Shown here: in pieces, positions 16,187 through 25,593 of the stretch
Position numbering within the stretch: position 1 is the stretch's first letter
Layout: the number at the start of each line of letters is the position of its first letter
Assembly: GCF_014204515.1 (NCBI RefSeq)
Contig: NZ_JACHLI010000003.1
Span: 186,001-250,000 of the forward strand
Reading direction: 5' to 3'
Length of the DNA: 64,000 bases
Source: Pseudomonas nitroreducens
GTDB taxonomy: Bacteria; Pseudomonadota; Gammaproteobacteria; Pseudomonadales; Pseudomonadaceae
The notes under the pieces: generated by a model
What the model saw: only the letters and a program-made list of their open reading frames with translations
Database searches by the model: none
Told to the model about the DNA's origin: nothing
Position numbers and translations under genes: made by a program

Positions 16187-16867
16187 ATGAAACTCCTCAT
16201 CGTCGAAGACGAACCGCGCATCGGCCAGTACCTGCAGCAGGGCCTGAGCGAGGCCGGCTTCGCCGTCGACCTGAGCGCCGACGGCGACGAGGGCCTGCAG
16301 CTGGCCCTGGCCGGGGCGTATGACCTGCTGATCCTCGACGTGATGCTGCCCGGCCGCGACGGCTGGCAGATCCTCCAGGCGCTGCGCCAGGCCGGCAGCG
16401 CCGTACCCGTCCTGTTCCTCACCGCCCGCGATGCCGTGGAAGACCGCGTACGCGGCCTGGAACTGGGCGCCGACGACTACCTGGTGAAGCCCTTCGCCTT
16501 CGTCGAACTGCTGGCCCGCGTGCGCACGCTGCTGCGCCGCGGCAGCCAGCAACTGCAGGAAACCACCCTGCAACTGGCCGACCTGGAACTGGACCTGCTG
16601 CGCCGCCGCGTGCATCGCGCTGGCCAGCGCATCGACCTGACCGCCAAGGAGTTCGCCCTGCTGGAGCTGCTGCTGCGCCGCCGTGGCGAGGTGCTGCCCA
16701 AGTCGCTGATCGCCTCCCAGGTGTGGGACATGAATTTCGACAGCGACACCAATGTCATCGAGGTCGCCATCCGCCGCCTGCGCGCCAAGGTCGACGACGA
16801 CTTTGCGCAACGCCTGATCCACACCGTGCGCGGCATGGGCTACGTGCTGGAGGAGCGCGAAGCATGA
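16187..16867 (+). CDS. copR: Copper-responsive OmpR-type response regulator CopR
   Basis: 226 residues. The receiver domain (1-115) has EDEP, phosphoacceptor Asp in LLILDVMLPGRDGW and Lys in YLVKPFAFVE; the winged-helix DNA-binding domain ends VIEVAIRRLRAKVDDDF with HTVRGMGYVLEE. The closest known proteins are CopR/CusR/PcoR, which activate copper resistance genes. The start is the ATG at 16187, where the receiver begins; the frame is open upstream but the extra residues are not family-like. The stop overlaps the kinase start by four bases. Confidence 0.92.
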   Translation: MKLLIVEDEPRIGQYLQQGLSEAGFAVDLSADGDEGLQLALAGAYDLLILDVMLPGRDGWQILQALRQAGSAVPVLFLTARDAVEDRVRGLELGADDYLVKPFAFVELLARVRTLLRRGSQQLQETTLQLADLELDLLRRRVHRAGQRIDLTAKEFALLELLLRRRGEVLPKSLIASQVWDMNFDSDTNVIEVAIRRLRAKVDDDFAQRLIHTVRGMGYVLEEREA

Positions 16868-18180
16868 CTGCGCGCCTGTCCCTCGGCCTGCGCCTGAGCC
16901 TGCTGTTCGCCGCCTGCACCGCCGCCGTGTCGTTGCTGGCCGGGGTCATCTTCAGCCGCGCCAGCCAGGCGCACTTCCTCGAACTGGACCAGCAGTTGCT
17001 GACCGGCCGGCTGGCGATCTTCCGCGACGTGCTGGCCGGCGTGGGCAGCGCGGAGCAGCTCGCGCCACGCCTTGCCGACCTGCGCCGCGAGCTGGGGCGC
17101 CAAGCCGACCTCGGCCTGCGCCTGCAGGGAGCCGATGGCCAGCGCTGGTTCTGGCAACTGCCGACAATGCCCGCAGGCAGCGGCGAAACGCCGGCCTACC
17201 GCGAGCTGCAGGCCCCGCTGGATGCCGCCCAGCCGCAGGGCGCACAGCTCGTGCTGATCCTCGACATCACCCATCACCAGCATTTCCTGCAGCGCATGCA
17301 ACGACTGATCTGGCTGACCATGGGCCTTTCCGCCCTGGCCACCGCGCTGCTCGGCGCATGGGCCGCTCGCGTCAGCCTGCGTCCGTTGCGGCGCATGGGC
17401 GAGGTAGCGGCGCAGGTCAGCGCGCACTCGCTGACCACCCGCCTCGACGCCGGGCAGATGCCGCAGGAACTGCGCGGCCTGGCCGGCGAGCTGAACGCCA
17501 TGCTGGCGCGGCTGGAAGAGGCCTTCCAGCGTCTCTCGGCGTTCTCCGCCGATATCGCCCACGAACTGCGCACGCCGCTGACCGGACTGCTGACCCAGAC
17601 CCAGGTGGTGCTGTCGCGCCCGCGCGGCCTGGAGGATTACCGCGAGGCGCTGCACGGCAACCTGGAGGAGCTGGAGCGGCTCACCGCGATGGTCAACGAC
17701 ATGCTGTTCCTGGCCAAGGCCGACCACGGCCTGCTCACGCCCAACAGCCAGCCGCTGGCACTGGCCGGCGAGGTGGATGAACTGCTGGAGTTCTACGGGC
17801 CACTGGCCGAAGAAAAGTCGATTCGCCTGGAGCGCGACGGCGAACTGTCGGTCCGGGGCGACCGCGCCCTGCTGCGCCGGGTGCTGGCCAACCTGCTGGA
17901 CAACGCCCTGCGCTTCACCCCGAACGGCGGACAGGTTCGCGTACGCCTGGAGCCGGGCCGGCTGAGCGTGGAAAACCCCGGTCGGGAGATTCCCGCCGAA
18001 CGTCTGCCACGCCTGTTCGACCGCTTCTACCGCGCCGACCCGGCCCGCCGCGAGGGCCAGGGCGAACATGCCGGGCTGGGGTTGGCGATCTGCCGCTCCA
18101 TCGTCCGCGCCCACGGCGGGGAGATTCGCTGCGAGTCGGCGCAGGGCTGGACGCGGTTCGTCATCGAATTTCCGCAATAA
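16864..18180 (+). CDS. copS: Copper-sensing histidine kinase CopS
   Basis: 438 residues. Two membrane helices (about residues 10-30 and 145-170) flank a periplasmic sensor domain of about 115 residues; HAMP follows, then HisKA with the phospho-His in SADIAHELRTPLTGLLTQTQ, and HATPase_c with N-box LANLLDNALRF and G-boxes ending GLGLAICRSIVRAHGG. This is the heavy-metal sensor kinase type (CusS/CopS/PcoS). Translationally coupled to copR through an ATGA overlap. The adjacent cupredoxin gene supports copper as the signal. Confidence 0.9.
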   Translation: MTARLSLGLRLSLLFAACTAAVSLLAGVIFSRASQAHFLELDQQLLTGRLAIFRDVLAGVGSAEQLAPRLADLRRELGRQADLGLRLQGADGQRWFWQLPTMPAGSGETPAYRELQAPLDAAQPQGAQLVLILDITHHQHFLQRMQRLIWLTMGLSALATALLGAWAARVSLRPLRRMGEVAAQVSAHSLTTRLDAGQMPQELRGLAGELNAMLARLEEAFQRLSAFSADIAHELRTPLTGLLTQTQVVLSRPRGLEDYREALHGNLEELERLTAMVNDMLFLAKADHGLLTPNSQPLALAGEVDELLEFYGPLAEEKSIRLERDGELSVRGDRALLRRVLANLLDNALRFTPNGGQVRVRLEPGRLSVENPGREIPAERLPRLFDRFYRADPARREGQGEHAGLGLAICRSIVRAHGGEIRCESAQGWTRFVIEFPQ

Positions 18181-18196
18181 CGACCGCTCACACCCC

Positions 18197-18317
18197 GTAG
18201 GAGCGGACTCCGTCCGCGATCTGGTCGGCCTGATGCCATCTGGTCGGTCGGAGTGGCGTTGAATCGATCGCGGACAGAGTCCGCTCCTACGCCGGCCGGG
18301 ATGCTCGCTCCTACAAG
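18197..18317. repeat. REP doublet (GGACTCCGTCC-family) plus a fragment of the second REP family
   Basis: Inverted copies GTAGGAGCGGACTCCGTCCG (18197-18216) and CGGACAGAGTCCGCTCCTAC (18271-18290) flank about 50 bases. Directly after it is a lone piece GCTCGCTCCTACAAG from the other family. The element lies in the copS-yadH gap. Confidence 0.75.
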
Positions 18318-18358
18318 ATCAAGAGCCCTCCAGCGGTGTGTCGCCAATGCCACAAAAA

Positions 18359-18386
18359 AGAAAAGGCCCCAACCGGGGCCTTTTCT
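18359..18386. terminator. Bidirectional terminator between copS and yadH
   Basis: Stem AAAAGGCCCC/GGGGCCTTTT with a four-base loop, with A/T runs on both sides. It serves the convergent copRS and yadGH transcripts. Confidence 0.85.
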
Positions 18387-18392
18387 TCTGAA

Positions 18393-19166
18393 TCAGCGCA
18401 ACGCGCCGCTCACCAGCAGGCGTACGCAGAAGAGGTAGAGCAGCACAGTCGCCACCAGCATGAAGACCACCGCGACACCGATGCGGATGTCCGACACGCC
18501 GAGGATGCCGTAGCGGAAGGCGTTGACCATGTGCAGGATCGGGTTGGCCAGCGACACCGTCTGCCAGAACGGCGGCAGCAGGGTGATCGAGTAGAACACC
18601 CCGCCCAGGTAGGTCAGCGGCGTCAGCACGAAGGTCGGGACGATGGAGATGTCGTCGAAGTTGCGCGCGAACACGGCATTGACGAAACCGCCCATGGAGA
18701 AGATCCCGGCGGTCAGCACCACCACCAGCACGGTGATGCCCAGGTGGTGGATCTGCAGGTCGGTGAAGAACAGCGACAGCAGGGTGACGATCACGCCCAC
18801 CGCCAGCCCGCGCAGCACGCCGCCGCAGACGAAGCCCAGGAGGATGGTGTGCGGCGACACCGGCGAGACCAGCAGCTCCTCGATGTTGCGCTGGAACTTG
18901 CTGCCGAAGAAGCTCGACACCACGTTGCCGTAGGAGTTGGTGATCACCGACATCATGATCAGCCCCGGCACGATGTACTGCATGTAGGTGAAGCCGCCCA
19001 TGTCGCCGATCTGCCGGCCGATCAGGTTGCCGAAGATGACGAAGTACAGAACCATGGTGATCGCCGGCGGCAGCAGGGTCTGCGGCCAGATGCGCAGGAA
19101 GCGGCGGACTTCGCGGTAGACGATGGTGTTGAGGGCGACCCAGTTGGCGCGCAGTTCGTGACTCAT
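18393..19166 (-). CDS. yadH: ABC-2 type transporter permease (YadH family)
   Basis: 257 residues with six membrane helices. The ABC-2 signature is visible around FVLTPLTYLGGVFYSITLLPPFW, and the N-terminus (NTIVYREVRRFLRIWPQTLLPP) is that of YadH/NodJ-like permeases. Its start overlaps the upstream ATPase stop by four bases. Substrate unknown; YadGH-type exporters are found widely in proteobacteria without an assigned cargo. Confidence 0.9.
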   Translation of the reverse strand: MSHELRANWVALNTIVYREVRRFLRIWPQTLLPPAITMVLYFVIFGNLIGRQIGDMGGFTYMQYIVPGLIMMSVITNSYGNVVSSFFGSKFQRNIEELLVSPVSPHTILLGFVCGGVLRGLAVGVIVTLLSLFFTDLQIHHLGITVLVVVLTAGIFSMGGFVNAVFARNFDDISIVPTFVLTPLTYLGGVFYSITLLPPFWQTVSLANPILHMVNAFRYGILGVSDIRIGVAVVFMLVATVLLYLFCVRLLVSGALR

Positions 19167-20095
19167 ACCGCCACCTTCGACAGATTCTTCTCCACCAGCG
19201 ACACGAACAGCTCCTCCAGCCGGTTGCTCTTGTTGCGCAGGCTCAGCACCTGCACGCCCTGGGCGTTGAGCTGGACGAACAGGCCGTTGATGCCCAGCGA
19301 CTTGTCCACCTGCACTTCCAGGGTGTGGTCATCCACCAGCCGCGCCGGGTAGCCGTCGAGCTTCGGCGCCTCGCCCAGGTTGCCCTGCAGGTCGAGGTAG
19401 AAGGTCTCCACGTGGAGCTTGTTCAGCAGCTTGCGCATGCTGGTGTTCTCCACGATGGTGCCGTGGTCGATGATCGCGATGTTGCGGCACAGCTGCTCGG
19501 CCTCCTCCAGGTAGTGCGTGGTGAGGATGATGCTGATGCCTTCGTTGTTGAGCTCGGTGAGGAAGTTCCACATCGAGCGGCGCAGTTCGATGTCCACACC
19601 TGCGGTGGGTTCGTCGAGGATCAGCAGGCGTGGCTCGTGGACCAGCGCGCGGGCGATCATCAGGCGGCGCTTCATGCCGCCGGAGAGTTCGCGGGAGGCG
19701 GAGTTGCGCTTGTCCCACAGGCCCAGCTGGGTCAGGTACTTCTCGGCGCGCCCCTTGGCCACGCTCATCGGGATGCCGTAGTAGCCGGCCTGGGTGACGA
19801 CGATGTCGAACACCTTCTCGAACTGGTTGAAGTTGAACTCCTGGGGCACCACGCCCAGGCAGCGCTTCAGGCCATACGGGTCCTTGTCCAGGTCATGGCC
19901 GAACACGTTGACCGTGCCGCCGGTTTTGTTCACCAGGGTGGAGAGGATGCCGATGGTGGTGGATTTGCCGGCGCCGTTGGGGCCGAGCAAGGCAAAGAAA
20001 TCACCTTCGGCGACGTCCAGATCGATGCCCTTGAGGGCCTGGAAGCCGTTGCCGTAGGTCTTCGTCAGTTGACGGATGGACAGCGCGGAACTCAT
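19163..20095 (-). CDS. yadG: ABC-2 type transporter ATP-binding protein (YadG family)
   Basis: 310 residues. Walker A GPNGAGKSTT, Q-loop PQEFNFNQFE, signature LSGGMKRRLMIARALVHEP, Walker B LLILDEPTAGVD and H-loop TTHYLEE are all intact. A C-terminal domain of about 80 residues follows the ATPase core. The ATG at 20095 (MSSALSIRQLTKTYG) has GGGAAT upstream and fits the family; a longer in-frame reading adds 28 residues without support. Forms a two-gene exporter operon with yadH. Confidence 0.93.
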   Translation of the reverse strand: MSSALSIRQLTKTYGNGFQALKGIDLDVAEGDFFALLGPNGAGKSTTIGILSTLVNKTGGTVNVFGHDLDKDPYGLKRCLGVVPQEFNFNQFEKVFDIVVTQAGYYGIPMSVAKGRAEKYLTQLGLWDKRNSASRELSGGMKRRLMIARALVHEPRLLILDEPTAGVDIELRRSMWNFLTELNNEGISIILTTHYLEEAEQLCRNIAIIDHGTIVENTSMRKLLNKLHVETFYLDLQGNLGEAPKLDGYPARLVDDHTLEVQVDKSLGINGLFVQLNAQGVQVLSLRNKSNRLEELFVSLVEKNLSKVAV

Positions 20096-20201
20096 GGGTA
20101 TTCCCGTTGCAAGTCGGTGGAAAGACGCATGTCTTCGAAAAAGGGCCTGCTTGATAAGGCTATGCCGCGGCGATTGCAACCTTCGCGGCCCGCACAGGCA
20201 T

Positions 20202-20819
20202 TCAGGTCAGCTCGGTCATCACCGCCTCGCGGTAGGCCGGGCGCGCCTTCAGGCGTTCGTACCAGGCCTGCAGATGCGGCTGCGGCGGGCGCTCGATGGG
20301 CATTTCGAACCAAGCATAGATGAAGCAGCCCAGCGGAATGTCGCCGATGCCGAATTCTTCGCCGCTCAGGTACGGCTGCTTCGCCAAAGTCGCTTCGGGG
20401 ATGGCCAGCAGGCCCACGCAGGTATCGATGGCGGCCTGGATCGCAGCCACGTCGCGCTGCTCCGGCGGGGTGCGCAGGGTACCCCAGAACACGCTGCGGA
20501 ACGGCGCGGCGAGGGACGAGGTGGTCCAGTCCATCCACTTCTCGGCGCTGGCGCGCCGCTGCAGGTCCTGCGGATGCAGGGCCGGGGCATAGCGAGCGGC
20601 GAGGTAGCGGACGATGGTGTTGGATTCCCAGAGGATGAAGCCGTCGTCGTCCAGGGTCGGCACCACGCCGTTGGGGTTCAGCTCGCGGTACGGCGCATCG
20701 TTGACCACGCCGAAGGCGCCGCCGGCGTCGATCCGCTCATAGGCCAGGCCCGCCTCCTCCGCGCACCAGAGTGCCTTGCGCACGTTGGAGGAATTCTTCC
20801 GGCCCCAGATCTTGAGCAT
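20202..20819 (-). CDS. Glutathione S-transferase family protein
   Basis: 205 residues. The thioredoxin-like N-terminal domain (MLKIWGRKNSSNVRKALWCA, with the cis-proline and GVVPTLDDDGFILWESNTIV) and an all-helical C-terminal domain with FGIGDIPLGCF are typical. Active-site Ser/Asn-type (NSSNVRK) suggests a beta/theta-related bacterial GST. It lies downstream of yadGH on the same strand but 106 bases separate it; substrates unknown. A second GST is encoded at 29805. Confidence 0.88.
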   Translation of the reverse strand: MLKIWGRKNSSNVRKALWCAEEAGLAYERIDAGGAFGVVNDAPYRELNPNGVVPTLDDDGFILWESNTIVRYLAARYAPALHPQDLQRRASAEKWMDWTTSSLAAPFRSVFWGTLRTPPEQRDVAAIQAAIDTCVGLLAIPEATLAKQPYLSGEEFGIGDIPLGCFIYAWFEMPIERPPQPHLQAWYERLKARPAYREAVMTELT

Positions 20820-20935
20820 GCTGCGCCTCTCTTGTTGTCGTCATTCGATGGCATCGCATCCCACGGACACGATTTCGGATGACGGCACCCTACCGGCAAC
20901 GGCGCGCGGAAAAAAGATGCCCGTGCTGATGGTGA

Positions 20936-21625
20936 CTATCGATTTCCTTCATGCCGCGGCTTGCCTGCGCGCCGGGCCGCCTCGCTGCGCAGGTCCCCTT
21001 CCAGCGGCGCATCCTCGCCGGTGAACAGGTGCGGATAGCACTGCTTGAGGTAGCCGAAGAAGAATTCCTCGGGCACGTCGGGGAACTGGCCATGGTCGCG
21101 CAGGTACTCCATGTGCCGCTCGCCGTCGCGGTTGAACGGGTGGAAGACGCTGTCGTTGCGCCCGTCGAACTCCAGCGGCAGCACGCCGAAGGCCTGGCAC
21201 AGGCGGATATCGAAGGCCGGCGTGGCCTTGACCCAGCGGCCTTCGAGGAACAGCTCGGTGTAGCCGTGCATGGCGAACACCTCGCTGCGCAGCAGTTCCA
21301 GCAGGCGCGGCGTGGCCAGGTGGTTCTTCACGTCGGCCAGGCCGATCCGCGCCGGGATGCCGCAATGCCGGGCGCAGGCTGCGAGCAGCGTGGCCTTGGG
21401 TACGCAGTAGGACTGCCCGGCCAGCAGCGCGTGGCTGGCCTTGAGGGTCTGCGGGTCGCGGCTGAACACGTAGGGGTTGTAGCGCACCTTGTCGCGCACC
21501 GCGTAATACAGCGCCACCGCCTGCTCCAGCGGCGTGCCGCCCTCGCCCCGGTGATTTAGAGCGAACTCGATTACCTGGGGGTGGTCACTATCCACGAAGC
21601 GGCTGGGCTTGAGGTAGGGCTGCAT
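20936..21625 (-). CDS. Transglutaminase-like cysteine protease-fold protein
   Basis: 229 residues. The transglutaminase core is evident: Cys in AGQSYCVPKATLLAACARHC, His in MHGYTELFLEGRW and Asp in VKATPAFDIRLC form a complete catalytic triad. The N-terminus (RDKVRYNPYVFSRD) is the usual region before the core. No signal peptide, so it is cytoplasmic. Substrate unknown; such proteins are often peptidases or amidases rather than cross-linkers. It is divergent from fadE. Confidence 0.82.
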   Translation of the reverse strand: MQPYLKPSRFVDSDHPQVIEFALNHRGEGGTPLEQAVALYYAVRDKVRYNPYVFSRDPQTLKASHALLAGQSYCVPKATLLAACARHCGIPARIGLADVKNHLATPRLLELLRSEVFAMHGYTELFLEGRWVKATPAFDIRLCQAFGVLPLEFDGRNDSVFHPFNRDGERHMEYLRDHGQFPDVPEEFFFGYLKQCYPHLFTGEDAPLEGDLRSEAARRAGKPRHEGNR

Positions 21626-21870
21626 GGTGTTGTCTCCGGGCTGTTCGTCCTTGATGGCAGCCAGTCTAACCAGCGCCGGCGCCGACCCGACACGGCGATC
21701 CGGCCAAGCTGTCCGGCCATGCGGCCATCGGTCCGATTCGCCCAGCTAAGCTTCCGGTGCATCGTGGCGGGGTTCCCACCGGGAATACCCGCCGCCGTGC
21801 TCACGCACTTTCGTTACCAGGCCCGCCACGACACGCCGTCGCCGGGGCGGGCTGTCATGGAGGAATCCGC

Positions 21871-24432
21871 ATGCTGCTCGTCTGGTTGCTCGTCCTGATC
21901 CTTGGCGTTGCCTGGCTCGCCCACCGCCGCGCCGCGCCCCTCAAGGCGCTCGGCATAGTCGCCGTGTACCTCGCGCTCATGAGCCTGTTCAGCCACGCCC
22001 ACGGCTGGATGGTGCTGTTCTGGCTGATCTGGGCCGTGGTCGCGGTGACCATCCTGGCCACCGATCTGCGCCGCAGCCTGTTCACCTCGCGGCTGTTCGC
22101 CTGGTTCAAGAAGACCCTGCCGCCGATGTCCGAGACCGAACGCGAGGCCATCGAGGCCGGTACTGTCTGGTGGGACGGCCAGCTGTTCAGCGGCCGCCCG
22201 GACTGGCACACCCTGTTGGCCTATCCCCGCGCGCAGCTGACCGAAGAGGAGCAGGCCTTCGTCGACGGCCCCACCGAGCAGCTCTGCGCGATGATCAACG
22301 ACTACGAGGTCGGCAAGCACATGGACCTGCCGCCCGAAGCCTGGGCCTACATCAAGGACCAGGGCTTCTTCGGCCTGATCATTCCCAAGGAGTTCGGCGG
22401 CAAGGGCTTCTCCGCCTTCGCCCATTCCCAGGTGGTGATGAAGCTCGCCACCCGCAGCGGCGACCTCGCCTCCACCGTGATGGTGCCCAACTCCCTCGGC
22501 CCGGCCGAACTGCTGCTGCACTACGGCACCGATGCCCAGCGCCAGCGCTACCTGCCGCGCCTGGCCACCGGGCAGGAAATCCCCTGCTTCGCCCTGACCA
22601 GCCCGCGGGCCGGCTCCGATGCCGGCGGCATGACCGACGTCGGCGTGGTCTGCAAGGGACAGTGGGAAGGTGAGGAAGTCATCGGCCTGCGCCTGACCTG
22701 GGAAAAGCGCTACATCACCCTCGGCCCGGTGGCCACCCTCCTCGGCCTGGCCTTCAAGTGCCATGACCCGGACCATCTGCTGGGCGAGCAGGAAGACCTG
22801 GGCATCACCCTGGCGCTGATCCCCACCGACACCGACGGCGTGCAGATCGGTCGCCGCCACGTGCCGCTGGGCGCCGCCTTCATGAACGGCCCCAACTCCG
22901 GCAAGGATGTCTTCGTACCGCTGGACTACATCATCGGCGGCCAGGAGATGATCGGCAAAGGCTGGATGATGCTGATGAACTGCCTGTCGGTGGGCCGCTC
23001 GATCTCCCTGCCGGCGGTGGGCACCAGCGCCGCCAAGGCCGGCAGCTACGTCAGCGGCCGCTACGCCCAGGTGCGCGAGCAGTTCAACGTGCCGCTGTCG
23101 GCCTTCGAAGGCATCCAGGAAGCCCTCGCCCGTATCGGCGGCAACGCCTGGATGATGGACAGCGCGCGCATCCTCACTGCCAACGCGGTGGACCTGGGCG
23201 AGAAGCCCTCGGTGCTCTCGGCCATCCTCAAGTACCACCTCACCGAACGCGGCCGCGAGTGCATCGCCCACGCCATGGATATCCACGGCGGCAAGGGCAT
23301 CATCATGGGCCCGAACAACTACCTGGGCCGCTCCTGGCAGGCTGCGCCGATCTTCATCACCGTCGAGGGCGCCAACATCCTCTCGCGCAACCTGATGATC
23401 TTCGGCCAGGGCGCTATCCGCTGCCATCCGTACGTGCTCAAGGAGATGGAACTGGCCCGCCGCGAGGATCAGGACCAGGCCGAGCGCGAGTTCGACGAAC
23501 TGCTGCTCAACCACATCGGTTTCGCCGTCAGCAACGCTGCCAGCAGCCTGCTGCTGGGCCTGGGTTTGGGCAGCTTCGACCAGGTGCCGGGCGACCGCAT
23601 CAGCCGCCCTTACTACCGCGCGCTGAACCGTCTCGCCGCCGCCTTCGCCCTGCTCGCCGACTTCAGCATGATGATGCTCGGCGGCGAACTGAAGCGCCGC
23701 GAACGCCTGTCCGCCCGTCTGGGCGATGCGCTGAGCCACCTCTACCTGGGCTCCGCCGCCCTCAAGCGCTACCACGACCTGGACAACCCGGACTACCTGC
23801 ACCCGCTGCTGCATTGGGCGATGGAGGAAAACCTGGAGAAGGCCGAGGCCGCACTGGCCGACCTGATCGACAACTTCCCCAACCGTGCCTTCGCCTGCCT
23901 GCTGCGCGTGCTGGTGCTGCCGCTGGGCCGTCGTCACCGAGGCCCGAGCGACGCGCTGGATGCCGAGATCGCCAACATCCTCGGCCTCCCGCTGAGCGAC
24001 CCGGCGCTGCAGGCGATCCTCGCCGGCGCACATCTACCCAGTGGCCCCGATGATCCGGTCGCCAAGCTCACCTTCGCCTATGACCAGCTCGCTGCCGCCG
24101 CGCCCCTGCAGAAGAAGCTGCACAAGGCGCTCAAGGAGCACGGCGTCGATCCCAAGCCGGGGCAGTCGCCCATCGATGCCGCGCGCGATGCCGGAGTGCT
24201 GGAGGCCGCCGAGGCGGAAACTCTGCACGCCGCCGAACGCGCGCGCCGCGCGGTGATCGACGTGGACGATTTCTCCAAGGAGGAACTGTCCGCCGCGGCC
24301 GGCAAGCGAACTGCCGGGGAGCACCCGATTCAAGGGCAATCGGACCAGAAGCCGCAGCCCCAGAAGCCATCGCCTCAGGAGCCAAAGGCTGATGAACCGC
24401 CAGCCGGCAAACCCACCACCACGTCCGAGTGA
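21871..24432 (+). CDS. fadE: Membrane-associated acyl-CoA dehydrogenase (FadE type)
   Basis: 853 residues. Two or three N-terminal membrane helices (residues 1-65) precede an acyl-CoA dehydrogenase core starting near residue 80, with FFGLIIPKEFGGKGFSAFAH, ALTSPRAGSDAGG and the DIHGGKGI region. This matches E. coli FadE (about 814 residues), which does the first step of fatty-acid beta-oxidation with FAD. The last 45 residues are a Gln/Pro/Lys-rich low-complexity tail that E. coli FadE lacks. The start follows TGGAGGAATCC. P. aeruginosa has several such enzymes, so the chain-length role is uncertain. Confidence 0.9.
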   Translation: MLLVWLLVLILGVAWLAHRRAAPLKALGIVAVYLALMSLFSHAHGWMVLFWLIWAVVAVTILATDLRRSLFTSRLFAWFKKTLPPMSETEREAIEAGTVWWDGQLFSGRPDWHTLLAYPRAQLTEEEQAFVDGPTEQLCAMINDYEVGKHMDLPPEAWAYIKDQGFFGLIIPKEFGGKGFSAFAHSQVVMKLATRSGDLASTVMVPNSLGPAELLLHYGTDAQRQRYLPRLATGQEIPCFALTSPRAGSDAGGMTDVGVVCKGQWEGEEVIGLRLTWEKRYITLGPVATLLGLAFKCHDPDHLLGEQEDLGITLALIPTDTDGVQIGRRHVPLGAAFMNGPNSGKDVFVPLDYIIGGQEMIGKGWMMLMNCLSVGRSISLPAVGTSAAKAGSYVSGRYAQVREQFNVPLSAFEGIQEALARIGGNAWMMDSARILTANAVDLGEKPSVLSAILKYHLTERGRECIAHAMDIHGGKGIIMGPNNYLGRSWQAAPIFITVEGANILSRNLMIFGQGAIRCHPYVLKEMELARREDQDQAEREFDELLLNHIGFAVSNAASSLLLGLGLGSFDQVPGDRISRPYYRALNRLAAAFALLADFSMMMLGGELKRRERLSARLGDALSHLYLGSAALKRYHDLDNPDYLHPLLHWAMEENLEKAEAALADLIDNFPNRAFACLLRVLVLPLGRRHRGPSDALDAEIANILGLPLSDPALQAILAGAHLPSGPDDPVAKLTFAYDQLAAAAPLQKKLHKALKEHGVDPKPGQSPIDAARDAGVLEAAEAETLHAAERARRAVIDVDDFSKEELSAAAGKRTAGEHPIQGQSDQKPQPQKPSPQEPKADEPPAGKPTTTSE

Positions 24433-24450
24433 ACCTCATCTCGCACGCAC

Positions 24451-24475
24451 GGGGCGCCTTCGGGCGCCCTTTTTT
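24451..24475 (+). terminator. Intrinsic terminator after fadE
   Basis: Stem GGGCGCC/GGCGCCC with a four-base loop is followed by six T. Confidence 0.85.
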
Positions 24476-24549
24476 CTCCGACGCACAGCAATGCCGCGAC
24501 GGATCAACGGGTGCACACTGGGCACATCACCGTCATGGAGAGCCGTACC

Positions 24550-24966
24550 ATGCGCCGATACCTGATCCCGATGCTGCTTGCCCTGCTGGCCGGCAGCGCC
24601 CACGCCGATCCCTGGCTCTATCCCAGCCAGCCACGCCCGGCGCCAGCGCCCAGCCCGATCATCGACCCGATCCAGCAACAGCAGGACGGCCTGCGCCGCC
24701 AGCAGCAACTGCGGCAGAACGAGCTGGACCGCCAGCGTCTGGATTACGAGGACCAGCGTCTGCAACTGCAGCAGCAGAACCTGCAGCGCGAGCAGGACAA
24801 CCAGCGCCGCTGGAACGAGCAGCGCCGGCAGAGCGACCAGTTGATCCAGCGGCAGAGGAACGACCTGCAGCAACAGCAGTTGCAACAGCAGCAACGCCTG
24901 CTCGACCAGCAACGCCAGCAGATCAACAACCAGCGCCGCCAGACCCTGTCGCAACCGCTGCGCTGA
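24550..24966 (+). CDS. Secreted Gln/Arg-rich coiled-coil protein
   Basis: 138 residues. A signal peptide (MRRYLIPMLLALLAGSAHA) is followed by a Pro-rich stretch and then about 100 residues composed mostly of Gln, Arg, Leu and Asn, predicted as one long helix. GGAGAG lies about 10 bases before the ATG at 24550. The low-complexity CAGCAR codon runs might suggest chance, but the signal peptide, spacing and ribosome site support a gene. Function unknown; probably periplasmic. Confidence 0.72.
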   Translation: MRRYLIPMLLALLAGSAHADPWLYPSQPRPAPAPSPIIDPIQQQQDGLRRQQQLRQNELDRQRLDYEDQRLQLQQQNLQREQDNQRRWNEQRRQSDQLIQRQRNDLQQQQLQQQQRLLDQQRQQINNQRRQTLSQPLR

Positions 24967-25037
24967 TCGCAGCGGCGGCACGGCCGGCAACCCGATATAC
25001 TCCCCGGCCGTTTGCATACAGCTCCAGAGGAACCCCC

Positions 25038-25448
25038 ATGGCCAGCGCCTATCTCGACCACCACATTGCCCTGCTCAACCACCTGCGCATGATCCTCGGC
25101 GCCCTGGGCGAAGCCGAGCAGGTTCCCGAGGACAACCACGGCCTGTTCCTGGAGCGCTTCGACGAGCTGCTGGTGGAACTGCCGCGCGACCCGGAAGGCG
25201 CCCAGTACCTGGGCCAGGACCTGATCAGCCAGATCTTCCACCGCTACCCGCAGATCGCCCACCTGATCCCCCGCGACCTGCTGTGGTTCTTCGGCGGCGA
25301 CTGCCTGCACTACATGCCCGACGAAGAGCTGCAGATGTACCAGCAGCTCGACGAGCGCCGCTTCGAGGCCGAGGAAAACGGCGAAGCCTTCGACTGGAAC
25401 GCCGAGAAGCGCCTGCTGGCCCTGCCGGACGACACCCCCAAGCACTGA
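25038..25448 (+). CDS. Conserved hypothetical protein (PA2817-like)
   Basis: 136 residues, cytoplasmic, acidic, mostly helical, with FFGGDCLHYMPDEELQMYQQLDER as its most distinctive stretch. I recall it as conserved across Pseudomonas at this position without a known role. A ribosome site AGAGGAAC precedes the ATG. No catalytic motif is evident. Confidence 0.75.
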   Translation: MASAYLDHHIALLNHLRMILGALGEAEQVPEDNHGLFLERFDELLVELPRDPEGAQYLGQDLISQIFHRYPQIAHLIPRDLLWFFGGDCLHYMPDEELQMYQQLDERRFEAEENGEAFDWNAEKRLLALPDDTPKH

Positions 25449-25593
25449 CGCTCCAGCCGGCGCGGCGCCTGCCGCCGCGCCACGGACGTTCTGTCCAGCG
25501 CACTGCCCCGCCCGGTTGACAAACTGACAAGGACACCCCGCCGCCGCGCCCGTAGCCTTTTGTTACTTTTCCAACACAAAGGCAGGGAACGTC

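Noticed and set aside
21814..24033. 739-codon open frame antisense to fadE
   Set aside because: Same antisense effect; no ribosome site or known motif, and fadE is unmistakable.
24511..25448. Longer alternative frames (24429-25448 plus, 24744-25445 minus) over the Gln-rich and PA2817-like genes
   Set aside because: They fuse two genes in the wrong frames or run antisense; they lack proper starts and known domains.
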